Source: Castor canadensis
Taxonomy: Eukaryota; Chordata; Mammalia; Rodentia; Castoridae
Length of the DNA: 64,000 nucleotides
NCBI RefSeq assembly: GCF_047511655.1
Contig: NC_133389.1
Span: 151,171,973-151,235,972 of the forward strand
Direction: 5' to 3'
Shown here: positions 24,060 to 34,090 of the stretch, one piece after another
How positions within the stretch are numbered: position 1 is the stretch's first letter
How the letters are laid out: the number at the start of each line of letters is the position of its first letter
The notes under the pieces: generated by a model
What the model saw: only the letters and a program-made list of their open reading frames with translations
Told to the model about the DNA's origin: nothing
Databases searched by the model: none
Made by a program: the position numbers and the translations under genes

Positions 24060-24660
24060 TGAAGGCTAGAGCATGCCAGTGACTAGCGCGGGCCTCGGGA
24101 GTGGGAGTTGGAGTGGGCAGGGTAAAGCGACGCGTGCACTCGCAAGCACACGTCCGCTCTCCGGCTTTCGGTTTCTTTGCCTCCCTCCATCTTGCTGCGC
24201 GATTCGGGTCTGGGGAGCGAAGTCCCACCGATCGGAAGGAAGGAGAGCGCCTGTTTGGGGCAGGTCAGTACGCGTACTGCCTTGGGGCCCCGCGCATAGT
24301 GCGCGCGACCTGGTGGCACACAACAAGACCCGATGCCGTTGTGCGTCAGTGTCGCCGCGGGCCCCGCACCACTGCGCGTCCCCCGTCCCAACCCCTGACA
24401 GCTTCTCACAGACCCGCGCTTGCGCCGAGTCGCCGGGGCAGGGATGCCCAGCCCCAGCCTGGCGGGGTGGGAGGGTGGCGTCTGGCAAGGGTCCGAGTTG
24501 GGCAGAGCCTCTGCCGGCTCCCACCTCCTGGCCCCCAAGCGGATTTGGGGGTCCCAGGTGCGGCCTGATGCGCTGGGAAATCGGCCACCCCGGCAGCCCC
24601 AGAGGCGGAAAACCCGCTGCGAGCTTTGGTTGGCAGGGTCCCAGCGTCGTGTAAACTTTG
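24060..24660. promoter_or_regulatory. CpG island 1, candidate CFLAR promoter and first exon region
   Basis: This stretch is dense in CG dinucleotides and G+C rich, unlike the AT-rich surroundings. It is about 18 kb upstream of the first CFLAR coding exon on the same strand, which fits a non-coding first exon followed by a long first intron. A donor-like CAG|GTCAGT lies at 24264. Several ORFs of 80-190 codons overlap one another here on both strands, as expected by chance in GC-rich DNA, and none resembles a known protein. Promoter activity is inference. Confidence 0.6.
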
Positions 24661-24958
24661 TTTAAAGGACCTTGAGATTGCCCCTGCCCTGGGGTGAACT
24701 GTCAAGAGGATCGGCAGCTTTTCTGAAGAAAAGTTGACCGGGAGGAGACTTTTTTCGAGTCGTGTGTGCACGGGGCACACGTCCTCGCTCAGCGGGAGAT
24801 TCCGGCTCTGCAGGATTTTTTACTCTTTCCCAATAGCGTGCTGAAAGGGGCAGGGTTGTTATTTCCCAAAGCATTTTCAAGTGCATTTTGGCAGATTTTA
24901 CAAGGAAGTCTTGCCTTGAGAAATTTGGCAGTGCTGGTCTGATAAGAATTTTCTTAAG

Positions 24959-25006
24959 ACGTCCCCCGCCCCCTTCCACGTCCGCCACGTCCCCCGCCCC
25001 CTTCCA
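24959..25006. promoter_or_regulatory. Duplicated GC-box block
   Basis: The 20-mer ACGTCCCCCGCCCCCTTCCA occurs twice, at 24959-24978 and 24987-25006, with a 28-bp period. Each copy contains a CCGCCCCC Sp/KLF-type GC box and begins with ACGT. It lies on the downstream shoulder of the first CpG island. The repeat is exact; the regulatory role is inference. Confidence 0.5.
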
Positions 25007-25237
25007 AGGCCGCTAAGAAGATTCCCAAATGTTTTCTCCTGACCGGGTCTGAGTTTGGACAAAAGTGCAGGTTCTTTTTAACTTTAACGATGAAATGCAA
25101 TGGCACAAAGGTCACTGAAATTCCCAAGTAGGCGGTTCCAAGGAACAGGAAGTAAATTCAAGGAAGTTAACGCCCTGATAGATCAAATAGCATTAGAAGT
25201 TTGTTGTTACACAAGTAGGTAGCGTCTGTCTGCTGTT

Positions 25238-25645
25238 TTAAACCAGGACATTCTATTTTTTTTTCTCCTCTGATTGGAGCATGATTTTTTTTTCGTTTAT
25301 TCATATGTGCATACAATGTTTGGGTCATTTCTCCCCCCTTCTCCCCAGCCCTTCCCTCTCCCCCTTCCTTCTCCCCCCTACTCCCTCGCTTCCAGACAGA
25401 AACTGTTCTGCTCTTTAATTTTGTTGAAGAGAGAGTAGAAACAATAATAAGAAAGACAAAGCATTTTTGGTAGTTGAGATAAGGATAGCTATACAGAGAG
25501 ATTCCTAGCATTGCTTCCTTGTACAAATGTGTTACATTCTAAGTTGATTCTTCTCAGACTGACCTTTTCTCTAGTTCCTGATCCCCTTCTCATATTGGCC
25601 TCTGTCGCTTTAAAGTTTCTGCATTAGTTAAGCCAGGACATTCTA
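25238..25645 (-). mobile_element. Truncated L1 with a 3' transduction and target-site duplications
   Basis: The flanking repeats TTAAACCAGGACATTCTA (25238-25255) and TTAAGCCAGGACATTCTA (25628-25645) enclose a T9 run (25256-25264), 20 bp of non-L1 sequence (25265-25284), another T9 run (25285-25293), and then about 330 bp of the reversed young L1 3' UTR. Two poly(A) tracts around non-L1 DNA are the mark of 3' transduction. Confidence 0.85.
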
Positions 25646-26339
25646 AAACCAAAGACCACACTCTGGAAGAAATTTTAGATGAAGAGAGTGAAAATTTTGG
25701 TGTATTTTGGTATTTCTTTTATGTGCGTTTTGGTATTTTTTCCTTTGGTGGTTACAAGTTTCGTTGACACTCCCCCCAAAAATTTGGCTTTTTTTTTTTT
25801 TTAAAGAAAAAGCAGTTTTATTAGTACATTTAAAATAACAGTATGCTAACTTGAGCAGCTAGGTTGTGTAAGGTCTGAACATTCTTTTTAATGTTATTTA
25901 ACCGCTAAGACGTGATTGCTGCAGAGGAAAAGAAAAAGTTTGCTTTCTTACTGGATAAGAAGCACAGATACACAGAATGCACACCTTTTGAGTTGACAGG
26001 GGCTATAATTAACATTAAAGGTCTGCTTCTCGGTACTTCTCTGTTTATCTTGGTTACTCTATTAAATACTAAACGCCAATAAATATTTTTGAACAGATAC
26101 CCACCATTTATATGTACCTGTTTTTTCTTCAGACCTCTTAACTGCAGCCTCGACTTGAGCAAAGACATGACTCGGTTTTCCTGGGAGAGAATTTTGAATG
26201 TCTTCCAAGCGGGAAGTTTGTTTTTCCTGTGTTGTTTTACTGGAATGTCCTGGTTCAAGTGGCCTTTTTAGAGACTTTATGTTGCACATTCCTTTGGAAA
26301 CTGGCCCTTGCACTTCCTTTAGCACTATTACTTGCTGCC
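25646..26339. other. Sequence between CpG-rich blocks
   Basis: AT-rich, with a poly(T) tract at 25791-25802. No repeat or exon is recognised. A minus-strand frame that starts in the second CpG island reads partly into it. Confidence 0.4.
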
Positions 26340-27060
26340 TTAAACCCGTTTCCAAGGTACATTCATCTGCGGATCCGCAGGGACGCTGAGTACCCTTCCC
26401 CAGTTTAACCTGAGGGTCTCGCGCGACAGGTGTGGCGTAGGGGACTGATTGGTGGCAGTTTTTTGAGAGTTGGCAGAGGGCCTGAAACAGAAGTTGGTTT
26501 GGACCCCGGGGCGTCCCAGGTCCCACCGCCACACAATCTTGGATGATCTCCAAGATCCCGGCCCTCCTCCCGCGCCCTTTGGTCACAGGGACATTTAAAC
26601 CTCTCGAGAGACGTGTCTGGCCACGTGAGAATTTCCAAGGCGCTGGGAAGGAGATTCCCCACACCTCATTCATGTACCCGGACGCCCTGCTTGGCGGGTC
26701 ACCTGGCGGGTGGAGGGGACGCCCCGGGGCGCTGCAGGCCGCAGGCCCGGGAGGTCACCTATTGATGCGGCGATCTCCCCCAATTGCTTGTTGAGTCGGA
26801 AACATTTCCAAAGCCGTTTTCTCCAGGACGGGTGACGTTCCGGGCCACTATCCAGTGAGAGCAGCCGGCGGCCGCCCGGCGTGAGTACACCAAGAAACCC
26901 TGCCAACCTCTCTTCTTCCGATCTTTTTCCCCAGGCTTGCAGGGGGCACGTTGGGGGCACTGCCCCCAGACCCCTGCAAAAAATGATTGAGCCTCCCACT
27001 TTCTGCCCTTGGTGAGCCTTCTGGGGACTAACCTACAGCACTCCAAGGCGTGTCGCTCCA
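26340..27060. promoter_or_regulatory. CpG island 2, candidate alternative promoter or 5' UTR exon
   Basis: This is a second CpG-rich block about 2 kb downstream of the first. A TGACGT CRE-like core lies at 26832-26837. A strong donor consensus GGC|GTGAGTAC begins at 26881 on the + strand, so a + strand untranslated exon could end at 26880. Long minus-strand ORFs (up to 203 codons) overlap other frames here and look like chance. Which island drives CFLAR cannot be settled from sequence alone. Confidence 0.5.
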
Positions 27061-27720
27061 GGAAGGTACTTCATTCAAACACTGGAGCTCCCTAGAGTCT
27101 GGTTATTTCTTTCTTGAAGAGCCCCAAAGGCTAATTAAACTCGTATTTACAGACTCGAATGCTTCCTTGACTTTAATTCAATGTTATCCTACCAGTACTA
27201 CTTGAGCTCCTGTGGGCCAGGCACAGTATTTATGGGAGACCAAGCAAGTTACCTAACACAGGCAAGGTCCATCGATAGCCTGATCCAGGAGAAAGCCAGC
27301 CCGGCCAGCCAGGGAGGTAATGACCGTCCTGAAGCCAGCCTGTACTCAACGCGCATTCTCGCTTCACCTAATCGTGAGGCAAAAAGACTCTGTGATTGCT
27401 GTGATGCCCTGGCTCTCCTGTCTATTTCACTCCCCTGGGAATACTTCACACCGTACCTCCACGACTGTCCTTTCACAAGCTGTCTTTGTGCTTACCACCA
27501 GACTGCATTTAACACCTTGTATAAAAACACCTCTTCAAAAACTTTTCAGTCAATTTGGAATATAATTACCTGCAAAATAAAGAAGGAAAGGTGCCCTGCC
27601 CCCGTCCCCAGTGCATTCCTTAGAGATAACCAAAGGTTGCAGATTAGGGTCTTTTAGACATTTGTGCATTCAAATACAGTCTAATACACCTAAAAAGGTT
27701 TTTAAAAAAAATATATGGCT
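27061..27720. other. Probable CFLAR first-intron start, no recognised exon
   Basis: A 158-codon frame at 27181-27657 includes a MIR/L2-like phrase (TTGAGCTCCTGTGGGCCAGG) and resembles no protein I know, so I do not call it a gene. Confidence 0.4.
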
Positions 27721-27933
27721 AAGCCAGACATTGGTAGGTCACACCTGTAATTCTAGCTACTTGGGAGGTTGAGATTGGGAAGATCAAGGTTCAAGGCCAG
27801 CCTGGGCAAATAGTTCACTAGACTCCCCCATCTCCAAAATAACCGGACCAAAATCAACTGGTTTAAGTGGTAGAGCACCGGCTTTGCAAGCATAAAGTTC
27901 TGAGTGCAAATCCCAGTACCTCAAAAAAAAAAA
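27721..27933 (+). repeat. Dimeric composite SINE
   Basis: A B1-like unit (ACACCTGTAATTCTAGCTAC) plus a tRNA-like unit (TTTAAGTGGTAGAGCACCGG) and an A tail. Confidence 0.9.
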
Positions 27934-28151
27934 GTGTTTTCCTTCCCCTTTCCCTTCATTTTGTATGATGCTGTTTTTCCAAATTGTATTTCAGAGCTGG
28001 TGTTTGTTCTGTTAATCCCTCTGTTTTCCCACGTGTAACTGCCCTTGCCCTTGGCATCATCGATATATATGTATATATAAATCTTGTATAGATACTGAGT
28101 GCTTTTTCTCCCTCTTGAATTCTTGGTTTAGGGAAATTATTTCTTCTTTGC

Positions 28152-28236
28152 CGCCATGCATTATTTTATTTATTTATTTATTTATTTTTGGCGGCACTGG
28201 GGTTTGAACTCAGGGCCTTGTCCCATGCATTATTTG
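28152..28236 (-). repeat. Strongly truncated tRNA-like SINE with target-site duplications
   Basis: CATGCATTATTT lies on each side of a (TTTA)n tract and about 35 bp of the tRNA-like 3' end. Confidence 0.8.
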
Positions 28237-28345
28237 AAAGAAAAAGACTATATATGGCATACATATGTAGCTGTACATGCGTTTCTGAATCTTTTTTTTC
28301 CAATGGGACCAATAACTGCTTTGTTTGTTGTTTATTTATTTATTT

Positions 28346-28412
28346 GTGGTACTGGGCTTTGAACTCAGGGCCTCGAGCTTGCTAAGCTGGCGCCACTTAA
28401 GCTATAGTTGGT
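28346..28412 (-). repeat. Partial tRNA-like SINE, reverse
   Basis: GGTACTGGGCTTTGAACTCA ... GCTTGCTAAGCTGG. Confidence 0.75.
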
Positions 28413-28687
28413 CCTATTGTTTTCATTAGTATATATTAATTATGCGAAGCGAGGGGTGTCAATGTGATTTTTTCCATGCATGCATATGCTAAACTTTGAT
28501 CATATTCACCCCCCATTACTCTTTTTTTGTGCCCCCCCCAGTCCCTCTTGAATCTTTTCTTTCCAGATAAAATTACTTCCTTTCCTACCCTTTGTTTGGT
28601 GTTCTGTGTTTATGGCTCCCCTTCTAAACACTTTGTATTTGGCTTTGTAAGTTTTAGGCCAAAAACAAGCAACTTCTTCATTATTTG

Positions 28688-28797
28688 CTTTTTTTTTTTT
28701 TTTGAATCAGGCCTCACTCTGTATCCTGGAATTTGTAATCTTCCTGCCTCAGCTTCCTAAATCTGTGATTACAGGCATGTACCACCACACCCACCTC
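28688..28797 (-). repeat. B1-like SINE, reverse
   Basis: A poly(T) is followed by AATCAGGCCTCACTCTG and TGTGATTACAGGCATGTACC. Confidence 0.75.
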
Positions 28798-29122
28798 TCA
28801 TTCTTGATACAGGATTGTCGTCTTGGGTAATTTAGTACTTACAAAAGAGCTCAGTTGCACCAATTTGATAGCATATTCAAGATTGTGTCTTCTTTAGTGA
28901 AATCAAAAATTGAATTCATATATCTATACATACCTTAGTTTTTCAATGTACCTGAAAATTGCTCTTGTAGCTACTTGCTCCCAGATTTAACATGTTTCCC
29001 AGGATAATGACTTTCAATTATCTGGGTTTATAAATTGGAACCAGAGCTTCCTTATCTACCTGTAAAATCTTGTGTTTGTTTTGTTTACTTCCTGTGGTTT
29101 TTCTTTGATTTTTTTTTTCTTT

Positions 29123-29438
29123 TTTTGGCAGCACTGGGGGTTGAACATATAGCTTAATGCTTACACAGATGCTCTACCACTTGAGCCACTCCTCCAGCTA
29201 TTTTTGCTTTGGTTATTTTTGAGATAGGGTCTCACTTTATGCCTGGATCAGCCTGGACTACTATCCTCCTATTTATGCTTCCTTGCATAGCTGGGATGAC
29301 AGCCACACCCTGTGGCATCCAGCCATTGACTGAGGTGGGTCTTACAAACTTTTTGCCTGGGCTGGTCTTAAATCTCTATCCTTCTAATCTCTGCCTCCCC
29401 AGCAGGTGGGATAACAGATATGAGTCACTGTGCCTGGC
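29123..29438 (-). repeat. Trimeric composite SINE, reverse
   Basis: A tRNA-like unit, the middle unit with CCTATTTATGCTTCC and ATAGCTGGGATGACAG, and the outer B1-like unit. Confidence 0.8.
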
Positions 29439-29520
29439 TGTTTGTTCATTTTTAAAATTTTTACTTGAAGCTTTCAAAAATAGTTTTTAATAATCCGATA
29501 TTTATTTTGAAGGGGACTCA

Positions 29521-29632
29521 GTGGTCTGGTGGAGTGGTCAAATGGTAGAGCACCTGCCTAGCAAGCATGAGGCCCTGAATTCAAATCCCAGTACCCCAAT
29601 AAATAAATACACAAATAAATAAAGACAAGTGG
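29521..29632 (+). repeat. Monomeric tRNA-like SINE
   Basis: GGTCAAATGGTAGAGCACC and GAGGCCCTGAATTCAAATCC, with an (AATA)n tail. Confidence 0.85.
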
Positions 29633-32202
29633 CACTTGACAGATACCTTGCTTGAATACCACTTGTGAGTTAATCAAATTCCCTGTAACAGTGAGTGAAC
29701 AAAATTACTTGAAGATGGATGAAAAAAAATCAACCAATTCCTTTGGCATTTACTGAGGACTTAGTGGTGCTAGGAAATGGAAATACATAGAAGATCTTCC
29801 TGTGTTGACTGGAGGTCCCTTTCTAGTTGGGAAAGACAGAAACAGCAACAAAAATGACGCTCAAAATCTTGGCCATGGCGTACTATTGAAACCCGCAGAA
29901 GTGAAATTTATGCTTGACTTGAGCTCTACTCTTAACACATGGTTGAGTGATTTTAGTCTAGCAGATAATTATAAAGCTGTGTCTGCGTGCCCTGCGGGTG
30001 GTACAGGGGCGCAGCACAAAGCTGGACCCCCAGAGAGTCAACGCCCTTTGCCTAGGCTTTCTGTAAATAAGCTGGCTATCAGTCAGCCTAAGTGTGAATG
30101 ACTCTGCTCCTTTAACCTACTTTGTCATCAGTAATGTCAAGAACCTAGAAGATGGGACCAGATAAGGGAGTAGAAACTAGGAAACAGGTAAGCACCAGGA
30201 AAGGCAATAAGTCTGAAACAAATGAGAAATTTTAATTTTCTTCTCTATTTTTCTCCATTTCCAGACTTTCCTATAGCAAGCAGATAGTGCTTTTTATACT
30301 TAGAAAAAATAATGCTATATGAAAATAATTTTAAAAGCTTTATATCCCTGGTATGATGTACAACGCCTGACTTTGAACAGATCTGTTTCCTGAAGGTCCA
30401 ACCTTGGTCCTTTAATTACTGGAAGACTCCATGTCTTCATTGTATAAACTGAGTAAATATACCTGCCAGGTTGAATTTTTAATCCAAATCATTCTTGTCT
30501 ACGTGAGCTTCAAAGAATGTCTGCTGAAGAGTTTGTTTTAATATGGCATAACTAATATTGAGCTATTTTCTTGGACAGTTAAGGTTGTTTCTTGAGCCAA
30601 TTTTTATTCCTTGATAAAACCTTGAGGAGAAGGAATGTGTGTCTTCCTGACCATTGTTGCATGAGGATATACTTCCAGTTCCTCCAAAGGCGACATCAGA
30701 TGACTTAGATACCTTAGAACAAAATGAAGCTCAGTCACAGCCCTCCTTTGTACTACATGGAACTGAGATCCGGCCTCTGAACTCCAGCTTTACCAAAGCA
30801 TAAAATTGGAACTTGTGCTTAAACATGCAGCTTAGCCTGTTGCTATTTTTTCTGCCAAGAAAACTGAAGCCTGATAATAAATTTATGAATGCAGCAAGTA
30901 CCTCACATTGTCCCGTGGCTGTTTTCCAGGAAAATGAGTGACTACAGCAGTAGCTCATGGAATATTCATTGTGTAGTAAACAGATACCACCTCATATAAG
31001 ATGTTTGTATTTTGGGGAATGATTTGGAAAAAAGTACTGGAAGTTTTAGGAACTTTTGAGTCCATCCCAGGAGAACAATCCTACATACAGAGGACTGGTT
31101 GGGCAAATGAAAACTGCCATGTAGATTGTAAGAGTTTTAGAAATGACCGCTCATCAGGACTAAGTGCAAAGGGTATGTTTTCATCAAAAGGTTCTGACAG
31201 CTGAACCTTTGCTAAAAGTCCAGAGGATATTTGGTGAGCTTGGTGGAAGGCATTGGATGCTCCCTATTCAAGGTGAGGTCCTGCCAACTCACAGGAAGCC
31301 CTTCCTGAGATCATTCCCCGCCTCTTACATCATGTTGTGAGCCATCCTAAAACAGTGTCATTATTTCATATAGCTACAAAGGCTTCCTCTCACAAACTTT
31401 GTTTCCTGAACCTAACAACTAGGTTCCAAGTCTGATGTCTTATTATACCTCCAGCTCCAGCACGCCTCACTGTAGGCTAAAAGGGATGAGTGAGCATTAT
31501 ATGTGTGCATACCTGTGGCCCCTGTGCTGAGGATGTCCAGGCTGTTCAAGGCCCCTGAGGCAGGCTTGACCAAGGCCTACCATAGGCAATTAAAGATGAG
31601 TAAGAGCCTGTCAGTCATCAAGGACTTCCACATATGATAGGATTCAAATAACTCTTGAGTTTGAGAGAGTAGTATGAGACAAATGCTAAAAGAGAATACA
31701 AACAGTGCTACAAACTCGAGGATAATCCGATCTGGGGATCAGGACAAGCTATGGAAGAGAAACTTTGAACAACAGGGTAGGATTACAACATGCAGAGGTT
31801 GAGAGGAGGTAAGTACTTCCTAAATGGAGGAAAATACTTGAGTAAAGATGCTGGGACAGAGAAACACTGTCCAGGGAGCACTGAGGTATTTATTTGTAGT
31901 TGGACTATGGGTTATGTGTAAGTGGGGTGATACTCTTAGTGCTTGGGCTATGTATGACAATTGACCCTAACGAAAATTTAGCTTTGGTTAAGATGGAATG
32001 GGCCACTACATCAACTGGACTTAGCTTTATTGCTCCTGGTGACTCCGCTCTTGTTAGATGATTCATGATCATTTTTTAAAATCTAGATATTTGCCCCTTC
32101 TGTTATTGATTTTTCTTATTTTCTGCAGCCTATATGCAACTGGTTATTAGAAGTAATGATGGCTCGGAATTTGTGGGAGCTTCGGTTGGAGTCATAGGAA
32201 GT
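29633..32202. other. Intronic stretch, 2.6 kb, largely free of recognised repeats
   Basis: No exon is recognised. Being free of SINE and L1 in so repeat-rich a region, it may hold conserved non-coding sequence or decayed repeats. Confidence 0.4.
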
Positions 32203-32580
32203 CTATCCTTAGTCCATTTTGTGCTGCTATAATAAAATACCACAGACTGCATAATTTATAAAGAACAAAAATTTACTTTTCAAAATTCTGGAGGCCATGA
32301 AGTTCAAAATCAAGGTGCTGGCACCTAAGAGGGCTGCTCTATGTTTCCAAGAGGGCATCTGGAAACTGGGTCCTCTGGAGAGGAGAAACATCATATGCTT
32401 ACATAACAAGGAGGCAGAAGAGCAAAGACCTTCTTCTATGAAGCCCCTTTTTAAGGTCACCCAATCCCATTCGTTGGGGAGGAGCCTGCATGGTATAATC
32501 ACCTGTTAAAAACTCCGTTTCTTAGTCCTCTTGCCTTGGTAACACCTGAATTTAGAAGAGACACATTCAAACCATAGCAG
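32203..32580 (-). mobile_element. Ancient MaLR-type solo LTR, reverse (MST/MLT-like)
   Basis: TTTTGTGCTGCTATAATAAA, GACTGCATAATTTATAAAGA, ATTCTGGAGGCCATGAAGTT and ACACATTCAAACCATAGCAG are the reversed text of this LTR group. Short frames on both strands are translated LTR, not genes. Confidence 0.65.
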
Positions 32581-32699
32581 TCTCACCAAAGAACTGTATA
32601 AAATATGCCTTCTAATTCTATGGCATTTTATAATTGGGATCATTTATTGTTTGTAGGCAATATTGCTTGCTATGATTGAAATGTGCTGCTTGTGAAGCC

Positions 32700-32796
32700 A
32701 ATTTTTTTTTTTATGGTATTGGGGTTTTGAACTTGGGGCCTTATGCTTGCTAGGCAGGTGCTAGGCTAGGTGGCCACTTCAGCCACACCCCAGTCT
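32700..32796 (-). repeat. Monomeric tRNA-like SINE, reverse
   Basis: A poly(T), then GGGGTTTTGAACTTGGGGCC and GCTTGCTAGGCAGGTGC. Confidence 0.8.
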
Positions 32797-33811
32797 CCCA
32801 AATAATTTTTTATTGTGTGTTTTTAGCCACTAATATATAATCATGATTGGTAACATCTCAAGTTGGGATATATTTATTATTTAGCCTCAGTTAATGGTCC
32901 TCTAGACCATGTTTGAATGTTTTCCTGTAGCATTACAGAAATCAGGAACCACTTGATGGTTTACATCCTCATTTTAAATATTTTTGAGCTTGGCAGTCTA
33001 GGCTTTATCTTAGATTTTAAACACCTACAAATGGTGTAGGCAAGATTGGATTAGTATATTAGCTGCTCAAATTGTAACACACAAATGGACACAAATGGAG
33101 AAGAAAGTGGTTCTGTTGGATTCAGGGTGAGTATACAGAACTTCTGTGAAATGGCCACATCATATTTTGTTCAGGATCATGTAACCCCTCCTCCTTTATC
33201 CTTTGAGAAACTTCTGGGTGACTCTTTCAAGTGCTTCCTGTTCATTTTTCACTGGGACTTCCCAGACACCTGGAAGTTATAGGTTTGCATGCTGTTTTCT
33301 GCAGCTGGCAGTTAGCCTTTGCCCCATCTCTGCCCAGGTTTGTGGGGTTGTTAAGACACTACATTTGTTTTCACACTGCAGCTCAGTGGACATGACCTTG
33401 CTTTTTGTGCCATGCCCTGACATTGCTGCAGGTACAAAGCTGGACAAAGAATGGAAGTAAGTCTCTGGACAGCCTAACCAGTCACGCTGGCCTCTGCTGC
33501 TGAGTACAGGGAACATCATGTACTTTGGACACCAGGTGGCTGGGAGGCAGTTGATATTATGTGAGGCAGTTGATATTATGTGAGACAGGTTGAGAAGTCT
33601 GACCAAAGTTGGCACACTTTAATGTCACCTGTTAGGGAGAATGCTGAGGGTCAGATGGTTGAGTTTTCCTAGAGGTTTTTCTAGTATGGCATGGTACAAA
33701 GGAGTTAGTGACCGAGTCTGTGTGGGCTCTTTCCAGAAAGGCCTTTTGTGGTAGGAGGGGATTCACCTGGGCCTGAAAGCTGGGGGTGGGGGGTTTGCTA
33801 GTATCTATATA
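32797..33811. other. Intronic sequence with a short tandem duplication
   Basis: No exon is recognised. A 19-bp unit GAGGCAGTTGATATTATGT is repeated twice at 33544-33581. Confidence 0.5.
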
Positions 33812-34090
33812 CTAGTTTTTTTTTTTTTTTTTGCGATACTGGAGTTTGAACTCAGGGCCATGCTCTTGCTAGGCAAACACTCTACCACTTGAGCCAGGCC
33901 CCCAGCCTAGTATATCAGTTTCTTTATCCATTTATCCACTGATGGGCTCTTAGGTTGTTTCCATATCTTGGCTCTTGTGAATAGTGCTGCAATGAAATGG
34001 GGTTGCAGACTTCTTTATGAGGTAGCAACTTCATTTCTTTAGGTGTATACATAGAAGAAGGTTTGCTGGGACTGAAAGAGGACTTCCAAG
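33812..34090 (-). repeat. tRNA-like SINE (33812-33907) beside an old L1 fragment (33908-34090)
   Basis: The SINE has the usual reversed text. The L1 piece has TTTATCCACTGATGGGC and GTGAATAGTGCTGCAATGAA, reversed L1 sequence. Confidence 0.75.

Noticed and set aside
24066-24780. Several overlapping ORFs of 80-193 codons on both strands in the first CpG island
   Set aside because: Stop codons are rare in GC-rich DNA, all frames overlap, and none shows a recognisable domain or splice-consistent structure.
26062-26673. A 203-codon minus-strand ORF in and beside the second CpG island
   Set aside because: It crosses from GC-rich to AT-rich sequence, overlaps other open frames and has no recognisable protein features.
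27181-27657. A 158-codon + strand ORF
   Set aside because: It begins in MIR/L2-like text, lacks a family signature and has no promoter or splice context to support a gene.
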